Made by a program: the position numbers and the translations under genes
From: Nocardioides lacusdianchii
GTDB taxonomy: Bacteria > Actinomycetota > Actinomycetes > Propionibacteriales > Nocardioidaceae
DNA: 57,344 nucleotides
Reading direction: 5' to 3'
Assembly: GCF_020102855.1 (NCBI RefSeq)
Contig: NZ_JADHZD010000022.1
Location: 1-57,344, forward strand
Shown here: in pieces, positions 39,412 through 48,285 of the stretch
Layout: each line of letters opens with the position of its first letter
Position numbering within the stretch: the stretch's first letter is position 1
Notes under the pieces: generated by a model
What the model was told of the DNA's origin: nothing
Database searches by the model: none
Seen by the model: only the letters and a program-made list of their open reading frames with translations

Positions 39412-40128
39412 GTGGGGGTTGACCAGAAGCGGCCGCTCGTGGGGTTCGCTCTCGTTGCCGTGCTCTGTGCGGTCCTGATGACCCTGTCCATCGGCCGGGG
39501 CTGGGCACTCGAGGACCTGTTCCAGCCCGCCAGGCCCATCGCTGCAGTCGTCGAGCCGCCGGTCGAGACCTCGCCGGCGACCGCGGAGCCCGCCCCGGTG
39601 AGCCTGCCGGCCGAGCTGAGCGCGCAGCCGGTCGGTGCGCCGGAGCCGTCCACGGCTCCCGCAGCCACGCCCGCCGCCACCCTGAAGGCGCCGAAGGCGC
39701 CTCCTGCCGCGGTCTCCGTGCCCGCCAGCCCGTCACCGACCGCCGCGGCGGACAGGGACCAGCGCAAGGCTGAGCGTGAGGCTGCGAAGGCGGACCGCAA
39801 GGCTGAGCGTGAGGCTGCGAAGGCGGAGCGCAAGGCGGAGCGCGACGCCGCGAAGGCGGACCGCAAGGCGCAGCGTGAGGCGGCGAAGGCACAGCGCAAG
39901 GCTGAGCGTGAGGCTGCGAAGGCGCAGCGCAAGGCTGAGCGTGAGGCTGCGAAGGCCGAGCGCAAGGCGCAGCGTGAGGCTGCGAAGGCGGACCGGAAGG
40001 CGCAGCGTGAGGCTGCGAAGGCGCAGCGCAAGGCCGAGCGTGAGGCTGCCAAGGCGGAGCGCGACGCCGCGAAGGCGGACCGCAAGGCTGAGCGCGACGC
40101 CGCAAAGGGCGCCCGCTCGCACCGCTGA
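39412..40128 (+). CDS. Membrane-anchored protein with 11-residue Lys/Ala/Glu repeats
   Basis: A 238-residue protein. A short basic head precedes one membrane helix (RPLVGFALVAVLCAVLMTL, about residues 6-24). A ~90-residue Pro/Ala/Val-rich linker follows, then a highly charged helix built from the unit RKAEREAAKAD and its variants (118-234), ending GARSHR. The hendecad spacing fits a right-handed coiled coil or a long single alpha-helix, and the basic excess could bind nucleic acid or wall polymers. By the positive-inside rule the tail should lie outside the membrane. GTG 39412 is preferred because GGAAGGGGAA lies upstream; ATG 39394 is also open. No family is recognised. Confidence 0.75.
   Translation: MGVDQKRPLVGFALVAVLCAVLMTLSIGRGWALEDLFQPARPIAAVVEPPVETSPATAEPAPVSLPAELSAQPVGAPEPSTAPAATPAATLKAPKAPPAAVSVPASPSPTAAADRDQRKAEREAAKADRKAEREAAKAERKAERDAAKADRKAQREAAKAQRKAEREAAKAQRKAEREAAKAERKAQREAAKADRKAQREAAKAQRKAEREAAKAERDAAKADRKAERDAAKGARSHR
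39763..40113 (+). repeat. 33-bp tandem repeat coding for an 11-residue unit
   Basis: Nine full 33-bp units (39763-40059) are followed by a unit that lacks four codons and a last divergent unit. Units differ at the fourth, sixth and eleventh residues (E or Q, E or D, and D, E or Q). DNA identity between units is high, so recombination can change the copy number. Confidence 0.8.
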
Positions 40129-40157
40129 GCGACGCCCGTCCCCGGAAACGCCCGACG

Positions 40158-40207
40158 GCGGTGCCCCAGCCACGTCCCGAGGTCTCGGGAGGTGGCTCAG
40201 GCACCGC
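40158..40207. terminator. Long two-way terminator between the repeat protein and valS
   Basis: GCGGTGCC pairs with GGCACCGC, AGCCAC with GTGGCT, and CCCGAG with CTCGGG, in one 50-base inverted repeat with three mismatches. It lies between the two convergent stop codons and can end both transcripts. Confidence 0.8.
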
Positions 40208-40228
40208 TCGTGGCGTTCAGGGGCCGGG

Positions 40229-42847
40229 TCAGTCCTCGGTCGGGGCGAGCTCGGCGGTGACCCGCAGCTCGGTGGCCGACTCGTCGGCGACGAAGACGAG
40301 GTCGCCGACGATCGTGCCGACGGCACGCAGGTCGTCCTGCGCCTGCTGCGCCGCCTCGACGAGTGCCGCAGGCCCGGTGATCTCCACCCGCGACAGTGGG
40401 GCGCGCATCTTGGCCTTGGCCTGCGACTTCGCGCCACGGATGCCGGTGAGCGCGCTGGCCACGGCGTCGAGCACCAGCGGCTGCGCCGCGGCTGCCGAGC
40501 CGAGGTCGGCCGCGGTGGGCCAGGCGGCGTGGTGGATGGACCCCTCCTGCCACCACGACCAGACCTCCTCGGTGGCGTACGGCAGGAACGGTGCGAGCAG
40601 TCGCAGCTGGGTGTGCAGCGCGATCGCGAGCGTGGCCTTGGCCGACTCGGTCGCAGCACCGCCGTCGGTGTCGTAGGCGCGCTCCTTGACCAGCTCGAGG
40701 TAGTCGTCGCAGAACTCCCAGAAGAACTTCTCGGTCACCTCGAGCGCGGTGGTGTAGTCATAGGCGTCGAAGGCCTCCGTCGCCCGGCGCACCACGATCT
40801 CGAGGCCGCCGAGGAGCGCGCAGTCGACGGGCGCGCTGACGGCGCTCGGGACGATCGCGGTGGCGCCGACGTTGCCCAGGACGAACTTGGAGGCGTTGAG
40901 CACCTTCATCGCCAGGCGGCGCCCGATCTTCATCTGGGACTCGTCGAACGGCGAGTCCATGCCGGGACGACCGATCGCGGCACGCCAGCGCACCGCGTCG
41001 GCGCCGTACTTGTCGAGGATGTCGGTCGGGACGACGACGTTGCCCTTCGACTTCGACATCTTCTTGCGGTCGGGGTCGACGATGAAGCCGGAGATCATCG
41101 CGTGCGACCACGGCACCACCTGGTGCTCGAAGTCGGAGCGGACGACGCGGGAGAACAGCCAGGTGCGGATGATGTCGTGCGCCTGGGTGGCCAGGTCGTA
41201 GGGGAAGACCCGGGAGAACAGGTCGTCGTCGACACCCCACATGCCCGCGATCTGCGGCGTGAGGGACGAGGTCGCCCAGGTGTCCATCACGTCGGGGTCG
41301 CCGACGAAGCCGCCGGGCTTGCCGCGCTGGTCCTCGGTGTAGCCCTCCGGCGCCTGCGTGGACGGGTCGACCGGGAGCTGGTCCTCCGACGGCATCAGCG
41401 GGTGGTCGTGGTCGGGCTCGCCGTCGGCGTCGAGGGGGTACCAGACCGGGAACGGGATGCCGAAGAAGCGCTGACGCGAGACCAGCCAGTCGCCGTTGAG
41501 GCCGCCGACCCAGTTGTCGTAGCGGTGCTTCATGTGGGTCGGGATCCAGGTGATCTCCTCCCCGCGCACCAGCATCTCCTTGCGCAGCGCCGCGTCCCGG
41601 CCGCCGTTCTTGATGTACCACTGGCGGGTCGCGACGATCTCGAGCGGCTTGTCGCCCTTCTCGTAGAAGTTCGCCATCCGCTGGGTCGCCTTGGGCTCAC
41701 CGTCGAGGTCGCCGGACCCGCGGAGCAGGCCGACCATCGCCTCGCGGGCGCTGAACGTCGTCTTGCCCGCCATCTCGGCGTACGCCGTCGCGGCCGCCTC
41801 GGAGCCCAACCACTCGGGCGTCTCGCGCAGCAGCCGCCCGTCGCGCCCGACCACGGTGCGGACCGGGAGGTCCAGCTCGCGCCACCACATGACGTCGGTG
41901 AGGTCACCGAAGGTGCAGCACATCGCGATGCCGGCGCCCTTGTCGGGCTCGGCCGCGTGGTGCGCCAGCACCGGGATCTCGACGCCGAAGACCGGCGAGG
42001 TGACAGTGGTGCCGAAGACGTCCTGGTAGCGCTCGTCGTCGGGGTGCGCGATCAGCGCCACGACGCTCGGGATCAGCTCGGGGCGGGTGGTCTCGATGTG
42101 GACCGGGCTGCCGTCCGGCTTGTGGAACGCCACGCGGTGGTAGGCACCCGGGTAGTCACGCGCCTCGAGCTCGGCCTGGGCCACCGCGGTCTGGAAGGTG
42201 ACGTCCCACAGCGTCGGCGCCTCGGAGAGGTAGGCCTCGCCGCGGGCGTAGTTGCGCAGGAACGCGCGCTGGCTGACCGTGCGCGAGTGGTCGCCGATCG
42301 TCGTGTAGGTCGGGTTCCACTGGACCGAGAGGCCGAGCTGGCGCCACAGCGCCTCGAAGGCCTTCTCGTCCTCGACGACGAGCTGCTCGCACAGCTCGAT
42401 GAAGTTGGGCCGGCTGATCGGCACCTGCTTCTTCGGGTCCGGCTTCTCCGGCGGGGTGAAGTCTGCGTCGTAGGGCAGGGCGGGGTCGCAGCGCACGCCG
42501 AAGTAGTTCTGCACGCGGCGCTCGGTCGGCAGGCCGTTGTCGTCCCAGCCGATGGGGTAGAAGACGGCCTTGCCCTGCATGCGCTGGTAGCGCGCGATGA
42601 GGTCGGTGTGGCTGTAGGAGTAGACGTGGCCGACGTGCAGCGAGCCGCTGACGGTCGGGGGCGGGGTGTCGATGGAGTAGACGTTCTCCCGCGGCTGGGT
42701 GCGGTCGAAGGCGTAGGTGTCGTTGTCGGCCCACGCCCGGGACCACTTGTCCTCCAGGCCCTCCAGCGCCGGACGCTCGGGTACGACGACGGCACGCTGG
42801 TCGGTGCTCGTGGTCGCGTCCGGGGTCTGGGTGGGGTTCTCAGTCAT
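40229..42847 (-). CDS. valS: Valyl-tRNA synthetase
   Basis: An 872-residue class I synthetase. The HIGH motif is in SGSLHVGHVYSYSHTD and KMSKS in KKMSKSKGNVVVP. The editing domain CP1 lies between, and the anticodon-binding domain and a C-terminal arm follow. The C-terminal coiled coil is short. TAGACT ends six bases before the ATG, suggesting a leaderless transcript. It is on the minus strand, opposite to folC, whereas in Mycobacterium the two run in the same direction, so this segment has been inverted here. Confidence 0.95.
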   Translation of the reverse strand: MTENPTQTPDATTSTDQRAVVVPERPALEGLEDKWSRAWADNDTYAFDRTQPRENVYSIDTPPPTVSGSLHVGHVYSYSHTDLIARYQRMQGKAVFYPIGWDDNGLPTERRVQNYFGVRCDPALPYDADFTPPEKPDPKKQVPISRPNFIELCEQLVVEDEKAFEALWRQLGLSVQWNPTYTTIGDHSRTVSQRAFLRNYARGEAYLSEAPTLWDVTFQTAVAQAELEARDYPGAYHRVAFHKPDGSPVHIETTRPELIPSVVALIAHPDDERYQDVFGTTVTSPVFGVEIPVLAHHAAEPDKGAGIAMCCTFGDLTDVMWWRELDLPVRTVVGRDGRLLRETPEWLGSEAAATAYAEMAGKTTFSAREAMVGLLRGSGDLDGEPKATQRMANFYEKGDKPLEIVATRQWYIKNGGRDAALRKEMLVRGEEITWIPTHMKHRYDNWVGGLNGDWLVSRQRFFGIPFPVWYPLDADGEPDHDHPLMPSEDQLPVDPSTQAPEGYTEDQRGKPGGFVGDPDVMDTWATSSLTPQIAGMWGVDDDLFSRVFPYDLATQAHDIIRTWLFSRVVRSDFEHQVVPWSHAMISGFIVDPDRKKMSKSKGNVVVPTDILDKYGADAVRWRAAIGRPGMDSPFDESQMKIGRRLAMKVLNASKFVLGNVGATAIVPSAVSAPVDCALLGGLEIVVRRATEAFDAYDYTTALEVTEKFFWEFCDDYLELVKERAYDTDGGAATESAKATLAIALHTQLRLLAPFLPYATEEVWSWWQEGSIHHAAWPTAADLGSAAAAQPLVLDAVASALTGIRGAKSQAKAKMRAPLSRVEITGPAALVEAAQQAQDDLRAVGTIVGDLVFVADESATELRVTAELAPTED

Positions 42848-42924
42848 GCCGGGAGTCTATTGACGGGCCTCCGGCCTGCGAAAACGAGTATCACCCCGGC
42901 AGCTCCGGTCGTTAGCGTCGCGCC

Positions 42925-43830
42925 ATGGAGCTGGAGTTCTTCGACACCCCACGACCCTTCCTCGACGCGGCCGGCGGGCTGCTCGCCCAGGACCCGGTCC
43001 TCGGCAGCGTGATCGCCAGCGTGAGCGAGCGGACCGCCCGCGAGCTGGCCGACGGCCACGACTCCTGGGCCGGGGTGGACGCCCCCTTCGCCCGCTGGTG
43101 GGTCGCCGTGCGCGACGACGCCGGGACGGTGGTCTCGGCCGCCATGCGCACCGCCCCCTTCCGGCCGCACCCGACCTTCGCGATGCCGATGGACGAGGAG
43201 GCCGCCCGGGCGCTGGCCGCGGCGCTGCACGAGCGCGGGGAGCTCCTCGGCGGGGCCAACGGAGCCCTTCCCGGCGCCGCCACACTGGCGCGGGAGACGG
43301 CCCGGCTGGCCGGGGGAGAGGTGGTCACCGACAAGGCGACCCGGCTGTGGGAGGCCACCTCGGTCGAGGTGCCGCCCGCGCCGGAGGGCCGGCTGCGGCA
43401 GGCCACCGAGGACGACGCCGAGCTGGTGCTGTCGTGGTTCGAGGCGTTCCACGCCGAGGCTGACGCGCAGGCCGGCCGCGAGCCCGACCCCACCTCGGGG
43501 GAGCACAACACGCTCGACAGCGTCCTGGTCCGGATCCGCGAGGGCGTCGAGTGGCTGTGGGAGCTCCCGGGCGGGACCGTCGCCCACCTCAGCGGCGCGG
43601 GGCTGCCGTCGTACGGCGTCTCCCGGATCGGGCCGGTCTTCACGCCCCGCGAGCACCGCGGGCACGGCATCGCGTCCCACGTCGTCGGCGAGCTCACCCG
43701 CCGGGGCCTCGAGGCCGGGCACCGGATGTGCCTGTTCACCGACCTGGCCAACCCGACGTCCAACAAGATCTACAGCGGCCTCGGCTACGCCCCGGTGGTC
43801 GACATGGCCGAGCACGTCGTGCGGATCTGA
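42925..43830 (+). CDS. GNAT-family N-acetyltransferase
   Basis: A 301-residue protein with a C-terminal GNAT domain. The acetyl-CoA loop is TPREHRGHGIASHVVGEL, followed by CLFTDLANPTSNKIYSGLGY, the classic last strand and helix. The N-terminal ~150 residues are a degenerate second GNAT-like half, as in many actinobacterial tandem GNATs. The substrate is unknown. TAGCGT ends six bases before the ATG. It shares a 77-base divergent promoter region with valS and is upstream of folC. Confidence 0.82.
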   Translation: MELEFFDTPRPFLDAAGGLLAQDPVLGSVIASVSERTARELADGHDSWAGVDAPFARWWVAVRDDAGTVVSAAMRTAPFRPHPTFAMPMDEEAARALAAALHERGELLGGANGALPGAATLARETARLAGGEVVTDKATRLWEATSVEVPPAPEGRLRQATEDDAELVLSWFEAFHAEADAQAGREPDPTSGEHNTLDSVLVRIREGVEWLWELPGGTVAHLSGAGLPSYGVSRIGPVFTPREHRGHGIASHVVGELTRRGLEAGHRMCLFTDLANPTSNKIYSGLGYAPVVDMAEHVVRI

Positions 43831-43864
43831 GCCCTCGGGCGCGCGGCCCTAGACTCGGGGCGAG

Positions 43865-45250
43865 ATGACTGACCCCCACGCCCCGCCCCACGCAGCCCCC
43901 GCCGACGCCCCGCGGCTCGCCCAGACCTTCGACGAGGTCGAGGACGCGCTGCTGTCGCGCTGGCCCGAGACCCGACTCGAGCCGAGCCTGGACCGCATCC
44001 AGGCGTTCACCGAGCTCCTCGGCGAGCCCCAGCGCAGCTTCCGTGCGGTGCACCTGACCGGCACGAACGGCAAGACCAGCACCAGCCGGATGATCGAGAC
44101 GCTCCTGCGGGCCCTCGACCTGCGCACCGGTCGCTTCACCTCCCCGCACCTGGAGCGGATGAGCGAGCGGATCAGCATCGACGGCGAGCCCCTCGACGAC
44201 GAGGCCTTCGTGCGGGCCTTCAACGAGGTCGCCCCCTACACCCACCTCGTCGACGCCGACCAGGACCACCCGCTCAGCTTCTTCGAGACCATCGTCGCGA
44301 TGGCCTTCGCCGCCTTCGCCGACGCGCCCGTCGACGTCGCGGTGGTCGAGGTCGGGATGGGTGGCAGCTGGGACGCCACCAACGTCGTCGACGCCGACGT
44401 GGCCGTCGTGCTCCCGGTGGCGGTCGACCACGCCAAGTACCTCGGCGACGACCCCGTCGCCATCGCACGCGAGAAGGCCGGGATCATCAAGCCCGGCTCG
44501 GTCGCCGTGCTCGCCGAGCAGACCCCCGAGGTCGCCGCCGTCCTCCTCGAGCGCGCGGCCGAGGTCGGCGCGACCGTCGCCCGCGAGGGCGTCGAGTTCG
44601 GCGTCCTGTCCCGCACGCCCGCCGTCGGCGGCCAGATGGTGTCGTTGCAGGGCCTGCGGGGGGCGTACGACGACGTGTTCCTGCCGCTCTACGGCGCCCA
44701 CCAGGCGCAGAACGCCGCCGTCGCCCTGGCCGCGGTCGAGGCCTTCGCCGGCAGCGGTGAGCTCGACGAGGACCTGGTCCGCGCCGCGTTCGCCGAGGTG
44801 ACCTCCCCGGGCCGACTGGAGATCATCCGACGCAGCCCCACCATCGTCCTCGACGCCGCCCACAACCCCCACGGCGCCGAGGCCCTCGCCGCCGCGCTGG
44901 AGGACTCGTTCGCCTTCAGCCCGCTGGTCGGCGTGATGGGCGTGATGGAGGACAAGGACCACGAGGGACTGCTGAACGTGCTGGAGCCGCACCTCGCCTA
45001 CCTGGTCTGCACGCAGAACTCGACCCCGCGCTCGATGTCGGCCGCAGCGCTCGGCAGGGCCGCGGTCGAGGTCTTCGGCGAGGACCGGGTCAGCGTGGTG
45101 CCTGACCTGTCCGACGCCATCGAGCGCGGCGCCACCCTCGCCGAGGCGGGGGAGGCGATCGATGTCTCGATCGGCTCCGGCGCCGTGCTCGTCACGGGGT
45201 CGGTGGTCACGGTCGGCGAGGCGCGCAGCCTGCTGAAGGGACGACGATGA
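43865..45250 (+). CDS. folC: Bifunctional dihydrofolate/folylpolyglutamate synthase
   Basis: A 461-residue Mur-ligase-fold ATPase that adds glutamate to folates. The P-loop is LTGTNGKTSTSRM, the ligand-binding part FTSPHLERMSERI follows, and GMGGSWDATNVV and DAAHNPHGAEAL mark the remaining Mur-type motifs. TAGACT stands nine bases before the ATG, slightly longer than in its neighbours. The stop overlaps the DUF4233 start (ATGA), so the two are co-translated, as in Mycobacterium. Confidence 0.95.
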   Translation: MTDPHAPPHAAPADAPRLAQTFDEVEDALLSRWPETRLEPSLDRIQAFTELLGEPQRSFRAVHLTGTNGKTSTSRMIETLLRALDLRTGRFTSPHLERMSERISIDGEPLDDEAFVRAFNEVAPYTHLVDADQDHPLSFFETIVAMAFAAFADAPVDVAVVEVGMGGSWDATNVVDADVAVVLPVAVDHAKYLGDDPVAIAREKAGIIKPGSVAVLAEQTPEVAAVLLERAAEVGATVAREGVEFGVLSRTPAVGGQMVSLQGLRGAYDDVFLPLYGAHQAQNAAVALAAVEAFAGSGELDEDLVRAAFAEVTSPGRLEIIRRSPTIVLDAAHNPHGAEALAAALEDSFAFSPLVGVMGVMEDKDHEGLLNVLEPHLAYLVCTQNSTPRSMSAAALGRAAVEVFGEDRVSVVPDLSDAIERGATLAEAGEAIDVSIGSGAVLVTGSVVTVGEARSLLKGRR

Positions 45251-45663
45251 GCGACACCGCACCCGACACCGCACCGGACTCCGCGCCCGACCCTGCCACC
45301 ACGCAGCGCTCACCGCGGCGCGGCATGTGCGCGGCGGTCCTCAGCCTCGAGGCGATCACCCTCGGGCTGACCACGCCCGTGATGATCACCATCGCCGGCG
45401 TCGCCGCCGGCACCGCGGTCACCATCGGCCTCGGCCTCGCCGTGGTGTGCCTGCTGCTGGCCGGGATGCTGCGCGCCGAGTGGGCCTACCTCGCCGGCTA
45501 CGCCGTCCAGGTCGGCGCGATCGCGCTGGGCTTCGTGGTGCCGGTGATGTTCGGCCTCGGTCTCGTCTTCGCCATGCTCTGGGCCGCCGCCGACGGTCTG
45601 GGCCGCAAGATCGAGCGCGAGCGCGCCGCGGCGTGGGCGGCGTACCGCGCCGAGCAGGGCTAG
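45247..45663 (+). CDS. DUF4233 membrane protein
   Basis: A 138-residue protein. An N-terminal polar Pro/Asp-rich segment is followed by about three membrane helices (LGLTTPVMITIAGVAAGTAV, IGLGLAVVCLLLAGML, and VGAIALGFVVPVMFGLGLVF) and a basic tail. The family is nearly always between folC and ndk in actinobacteria (Rv2446c). Its job is unknown. Translational coupling to folC is clear from the ATGA overlap. Confidence 0.85.
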   Translation: MSDTAPDTAPDSAPDPATTQRSPRRGMCAAVLSLEAITLGLTTPVMITIAGVAAGTAVTIGLGLAVVCLLLAGMLRAEWAYLAGYAVQVGAIALGFVVPVMFGLGLVFAMLWAAADGLGRKIERERAAAWAAYRAEQG

Positions 45664-45700
45664 CCCCCACCCGTCGGCCCGGCCTCGCTAGGCTGCGGCC

Positions 45701-46132
45701 ATGACCGACGTCCAGCGCTCCCTCGTCCTCGTCAAGCCCGATGGCGTACGCCGTGGCCTCTCGGGCGAGGTCCTCCGCCGGATCGAGGCCAAGGGCTACA
45801 CGCTCGCGGCCGTCGAGCTCCGCACCGCGACCCCCGAGATCCTCGCCGAGCACTACGCCGAGCACGAGGGCAAGCCGTTCTACGCCCCGCTCGTGGAGTT
45901 CATGCTCTCCGGGCCGGTCCTCGCCATCGTCATCGAGGGTGAGCGCTGCATCGAGGGCTTCCGCTCCCTCGCCGGTGCCACCGACCCGACCGTCGCCGCC
46001 CCCGGCACGATCCGCGGCGACCTCGGCCGCGACTGGGGCGTGGCGGTCCAGCAGAACCTCGTGCACGGCTCCGACTCCCCGGAGTCGGCGGCGCGCGAGA
46101 TCGGGATCTGGTTTCCCGAGCTCACGGACTGA
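45701..46132 (+). CDS. ndk: Nucleoside diphosphate kinase
   Basis: A 143-residue NDK. SLVLVKPDGVRRGL at the N-terminus and the active-site NLVHGSDSPESA with the phosphorylated His are present. It balances NTP pools. TAGGCT ends six bases before the ATG, suggesting leaderless initiation. An 11-bp hairpin follows the stop. Confidence 0.97.
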   Translation: MTDVQRSLVLVKPDGVRRGLSGEVLRRIEAKGYTLAAVELRTATPEILAEHYAEHEGKPFYAPLVEFMLSGPVLAIVIEGERCIEGFRSLAGATDPTVAAPGTIRGDLGRDWGVAVQQNLVHGSDSPESAAREIGIWFPELTD

Positions 46133-46138
46133 CGCGAG

Positions 46139-46165
46139 CTCGCTCGCGGTCAGCCCGTGAGCGAG
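46139..46165 (+). terminator. Hairpin after ndk
   Basis: CTCGCTCGCGG (46139-46149) pairs with CCGTGAGCGAG (46155-46165), with one G-T pair and a TCAGC loop. It is followed by GCATCTTTCACC. It lies seven bases after the ndk stop. Confidence 0.65.
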
Positions 46166-46303
46166 GCATCTTTCACCTGAGTCCCACCTGCCCCGCGCGT
46201 GTCCTGCCGGGAACGGGCGACGCTGCTCCTTAACCTGAGTCAGGGTCGGCGGGAGGGCTGCTGACCCCTCTTCCCGGCACGACCGACCCGAGGGCACAGC
46301 GGC

Positions 46304-47347
46304 ATGGCACTGAACAGAAGGACCGGCGGCCTCATCGGCCGCGACATGGCCGTCGACCTCGGCACGGCCAACACGCTGGTCTACGTCCGCGGCAAGGGCA
46401 TCGTGCTCGACGAGCCGTCGGTCGTCGCGATGAACACCACGACGGGCGAGGTCCTCGCCGTCGGCCACGAGGCCAAGCGGATGATCGGGCGCACCCCTGA
46501 CAACATCGCCGCCATCCGCCCCCTCAAGGACGGCGTCATCGCCGACTTCGAGGCGACCGAGCAGATGCTGCGCTACTTCATCCACCAGGTGCACCGTCGC
46601 CGCTACTTCGCCAAGCCCCGCATGGTCATCTGCGTGCCCAGCGGCATCACCGCCGTCGAGCAGCGCGCGGTCAAGGAGGCCGGCTACCAGGCCGGCGCCC
46701 GCAAGGTCTACATCGTCGAGGAGCCGATGGCTGCCGCGATCGGCGCCGGGCTCCCGGTCCACGAGGCGACCGGCAACATGGTCGTCGACGTCGGTGGCGG
46801 CACCACCGAGGTGGCCGTGATCAGCCTCGGCGGCATCGTCACCAGCCTCTCGGTGCGCACGGCGGGCGACGACCTCGACCAGGCGATCATCGCGTGGATG
46901 AAGAAGGAGTACTCCCTCATGCTGGGGGAGCGCACCGCCGAGGAGATGAAGATGACCCTCGGGTCGGCCTTCCCGCTCCCCACCGAGCCCGATGCCGAGA
47001 TCCGCGGCCGCGACATGGTCTCCGGCCTGCCGCGCACCGTCGTCGTCTCCAGCTCCGAGCTGCGCCAGGCGCTCGAGGAGCCGCTGCACAACATCATCGA
47101 CGCCGTCCGCGCCACCCTCGACCAGACGCCGCCCGAGCTGGCCGGCGACATCATGGACCGCGGGATCGTGCTCACCGGCGGAGGTGCGATGCTCCGCGGC
47201 CTCGACGAGCGGCTGCGCCACGAGACCGGCATGCCCGTCCACGTCGCCGAGGACCCGCTCTCGTCGGTCGCCTACGGCGCCGGCAAGTGCGTGGAGGAGT
47301 TCGAGGCGCTCCAGCAGGTGCTCGTGTCGGACCCGAGGCGCTTCTGA
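46304..47347 (+). CDS. mreB: Rod shape-determining protein MreB
   Basis: A 347-residue bacterial actin. The phosphate-1 loop MAVDLGTANTLVYVRG, the connect region and the ATP loop VVDVGGGTTEVAVISLGG are intact. It forms filaments that guide lateral wall synthesis. The 171-base gap before it holds the ndk terminator and probably the operon promoter; CTTAACCT at about 46230 is a possible -10. The stop overlaps the mreC ATG (TGATG). Confidence 0.97.
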   Translation: MALNRRTGGLIGRDMAVDLGTANTLVYVRGKGIVLDEPSVVAMNTTTGEVLAVGHEAKRMIGRTPDNIAAIRPLKDGVIADFEATEQMLRYFIHQVHRRRYFAKPRMVICVPSGITAVEQRAVKEAGYQAGARKVYIVEEPMAAAIGAGLPVHEATGNMVVDVGGGTTEVAVISLGGIVTSLSVRTAGDDLDQAIIAWMKKEYSLMLGERTAEEMKMTLGSAFPLPTEPDAEIRGRDMVSGLPRTVVVSSSELRQALEEPLHNIIDAVRATLDQTPPELAGDIMDRGIVLTGGGAMLRGLDERLRHETGMPVHVAEDPLSSVAYGAGKCVEEFEALQQVLVSDPRRF

Positions 47348-48285
47348 TGGCTGCCTGGGGGGGACACGACGGCCGGGAGCGCCGCTGGAAGGGCCTCGAC
47401 CGGCTCGAGTCGCGCAACCGCGCCCCGCGCTCGCTGCTGGTCGCCCTCGTGCTGGCCAGCATCACGCTCATCACGCTCGACGTCTCGGGCGGCGGCGACT
47501 CGCCGCTGGAGCCGGCTCGCCGCGTGGTCGGGGAGGCCCTCGGCCCCGCCGAGTCCGCCGCAGCCACCGCCGTACGCCCCTTCACCGCGGTGCCGGACTG
47601 GTTCCGCAGCAAGGGCGACCTCGCCGAGGAGGTGCGCGAGCTGGAGGCCAGCAACGCCGAGCTCCGCGGCCAGGTCGAGCTGGCCGGTTTCGACCGCAAC
47701 CGCCTCGAGCAGTACGACGGCCTCACCGCCGCCGCGGCCGACCTGGGCTCGGCCCTCGTCCCGGCCCGCGTCGTGGCGATGGGGCCGCGCCAGTCGCAGA
47801 GCCTCACCGTCACCATCGACGCCGGCTCGGCCGCCGGGCTCGGCCCGGACATGACGGTCGTCAACGACGACGGCCTCGTCGGCCGGGTGCTCCGGGTCAC
47901 CCGCAGCACCGCGACCGTGCTCCTGGTCATCGACCCCGACTCCACGGTCGGCGGTCGCGTCGGCTCGAGCATGGAGATCGGCTTCGTCACCGGGAGCGGC
48001 TCGCTGGACCAGGAGACCGGGCTCGACCTGCGCCTGGTCGACGACGCCTCCGTCCCGGCCCGCGGCGACACGGTCGTGACGTGGGGGAGCACCACCGGCC
48101 CCTACGCGCCCGGCGTGCCGATCGGCACGATCACCGACGTCTACAGCTCGCTTCGCGAGGCGTCGCAGCGCGCGGTCGTCAAGCCCTTCGTCGACTTCTC
48201 CGCCCTCGACGTGGTGGGCGTGATGGTGCCCAGCGGCTCCGAGAGCGACCGCGCCGTCATCGAGGCGGACGGGAGCCTGCGATGA
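47347..48285 (+). CDS. mreC: Rod shape-determining protein MreC
   Basis: A 312-residue protein. It has a short basic cytoplasmic head, one membrane helix (SLLVALVLASITLITLD), a coiled coil (DLAEEVRELEASNAELRGQV) and the two extracytoplasmic beta-barrels of MreC, with the DxGSAAGL signature. It links MreB to the PBP2-RodA synthase outside the membrane. Both ends overlap its neighbours, so the order of translation is fixed. Confidence 0.93.
   Translation: MAAWGGHDGRERRWKGLDRLESRNRAPRSLLVALVLASITLITLDVSGGGDSPLEPARRVVGEALGPAESAAATAVRPFTAVPDWFRSKGDLAEEVRELEASNAELRGQVELAGFDRNRLEQYDGLTAAAADLGSALVPARVVAMGPRQSQSLTVTIDAGSAAGLGPDMTVVNDDGLVGRVLRVTRSTATVLLVIDPDSTVGGRVGSSMEIGFVTGSGSLDQETGLDLRLVDDASVPARGDTVVTWGSTTGPYAPGVPIGTITDVYSSLREASQRAVVKPFVDFSALDVVGVMVPSGSESDRAVIEADGSLR

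Noticed and set aside
39763..40113. Tandem 33-bp repeats considered as a CRISPR array
   Set aside because: Units are contiguous without spacers and code in frame for an 11-residue repeat.
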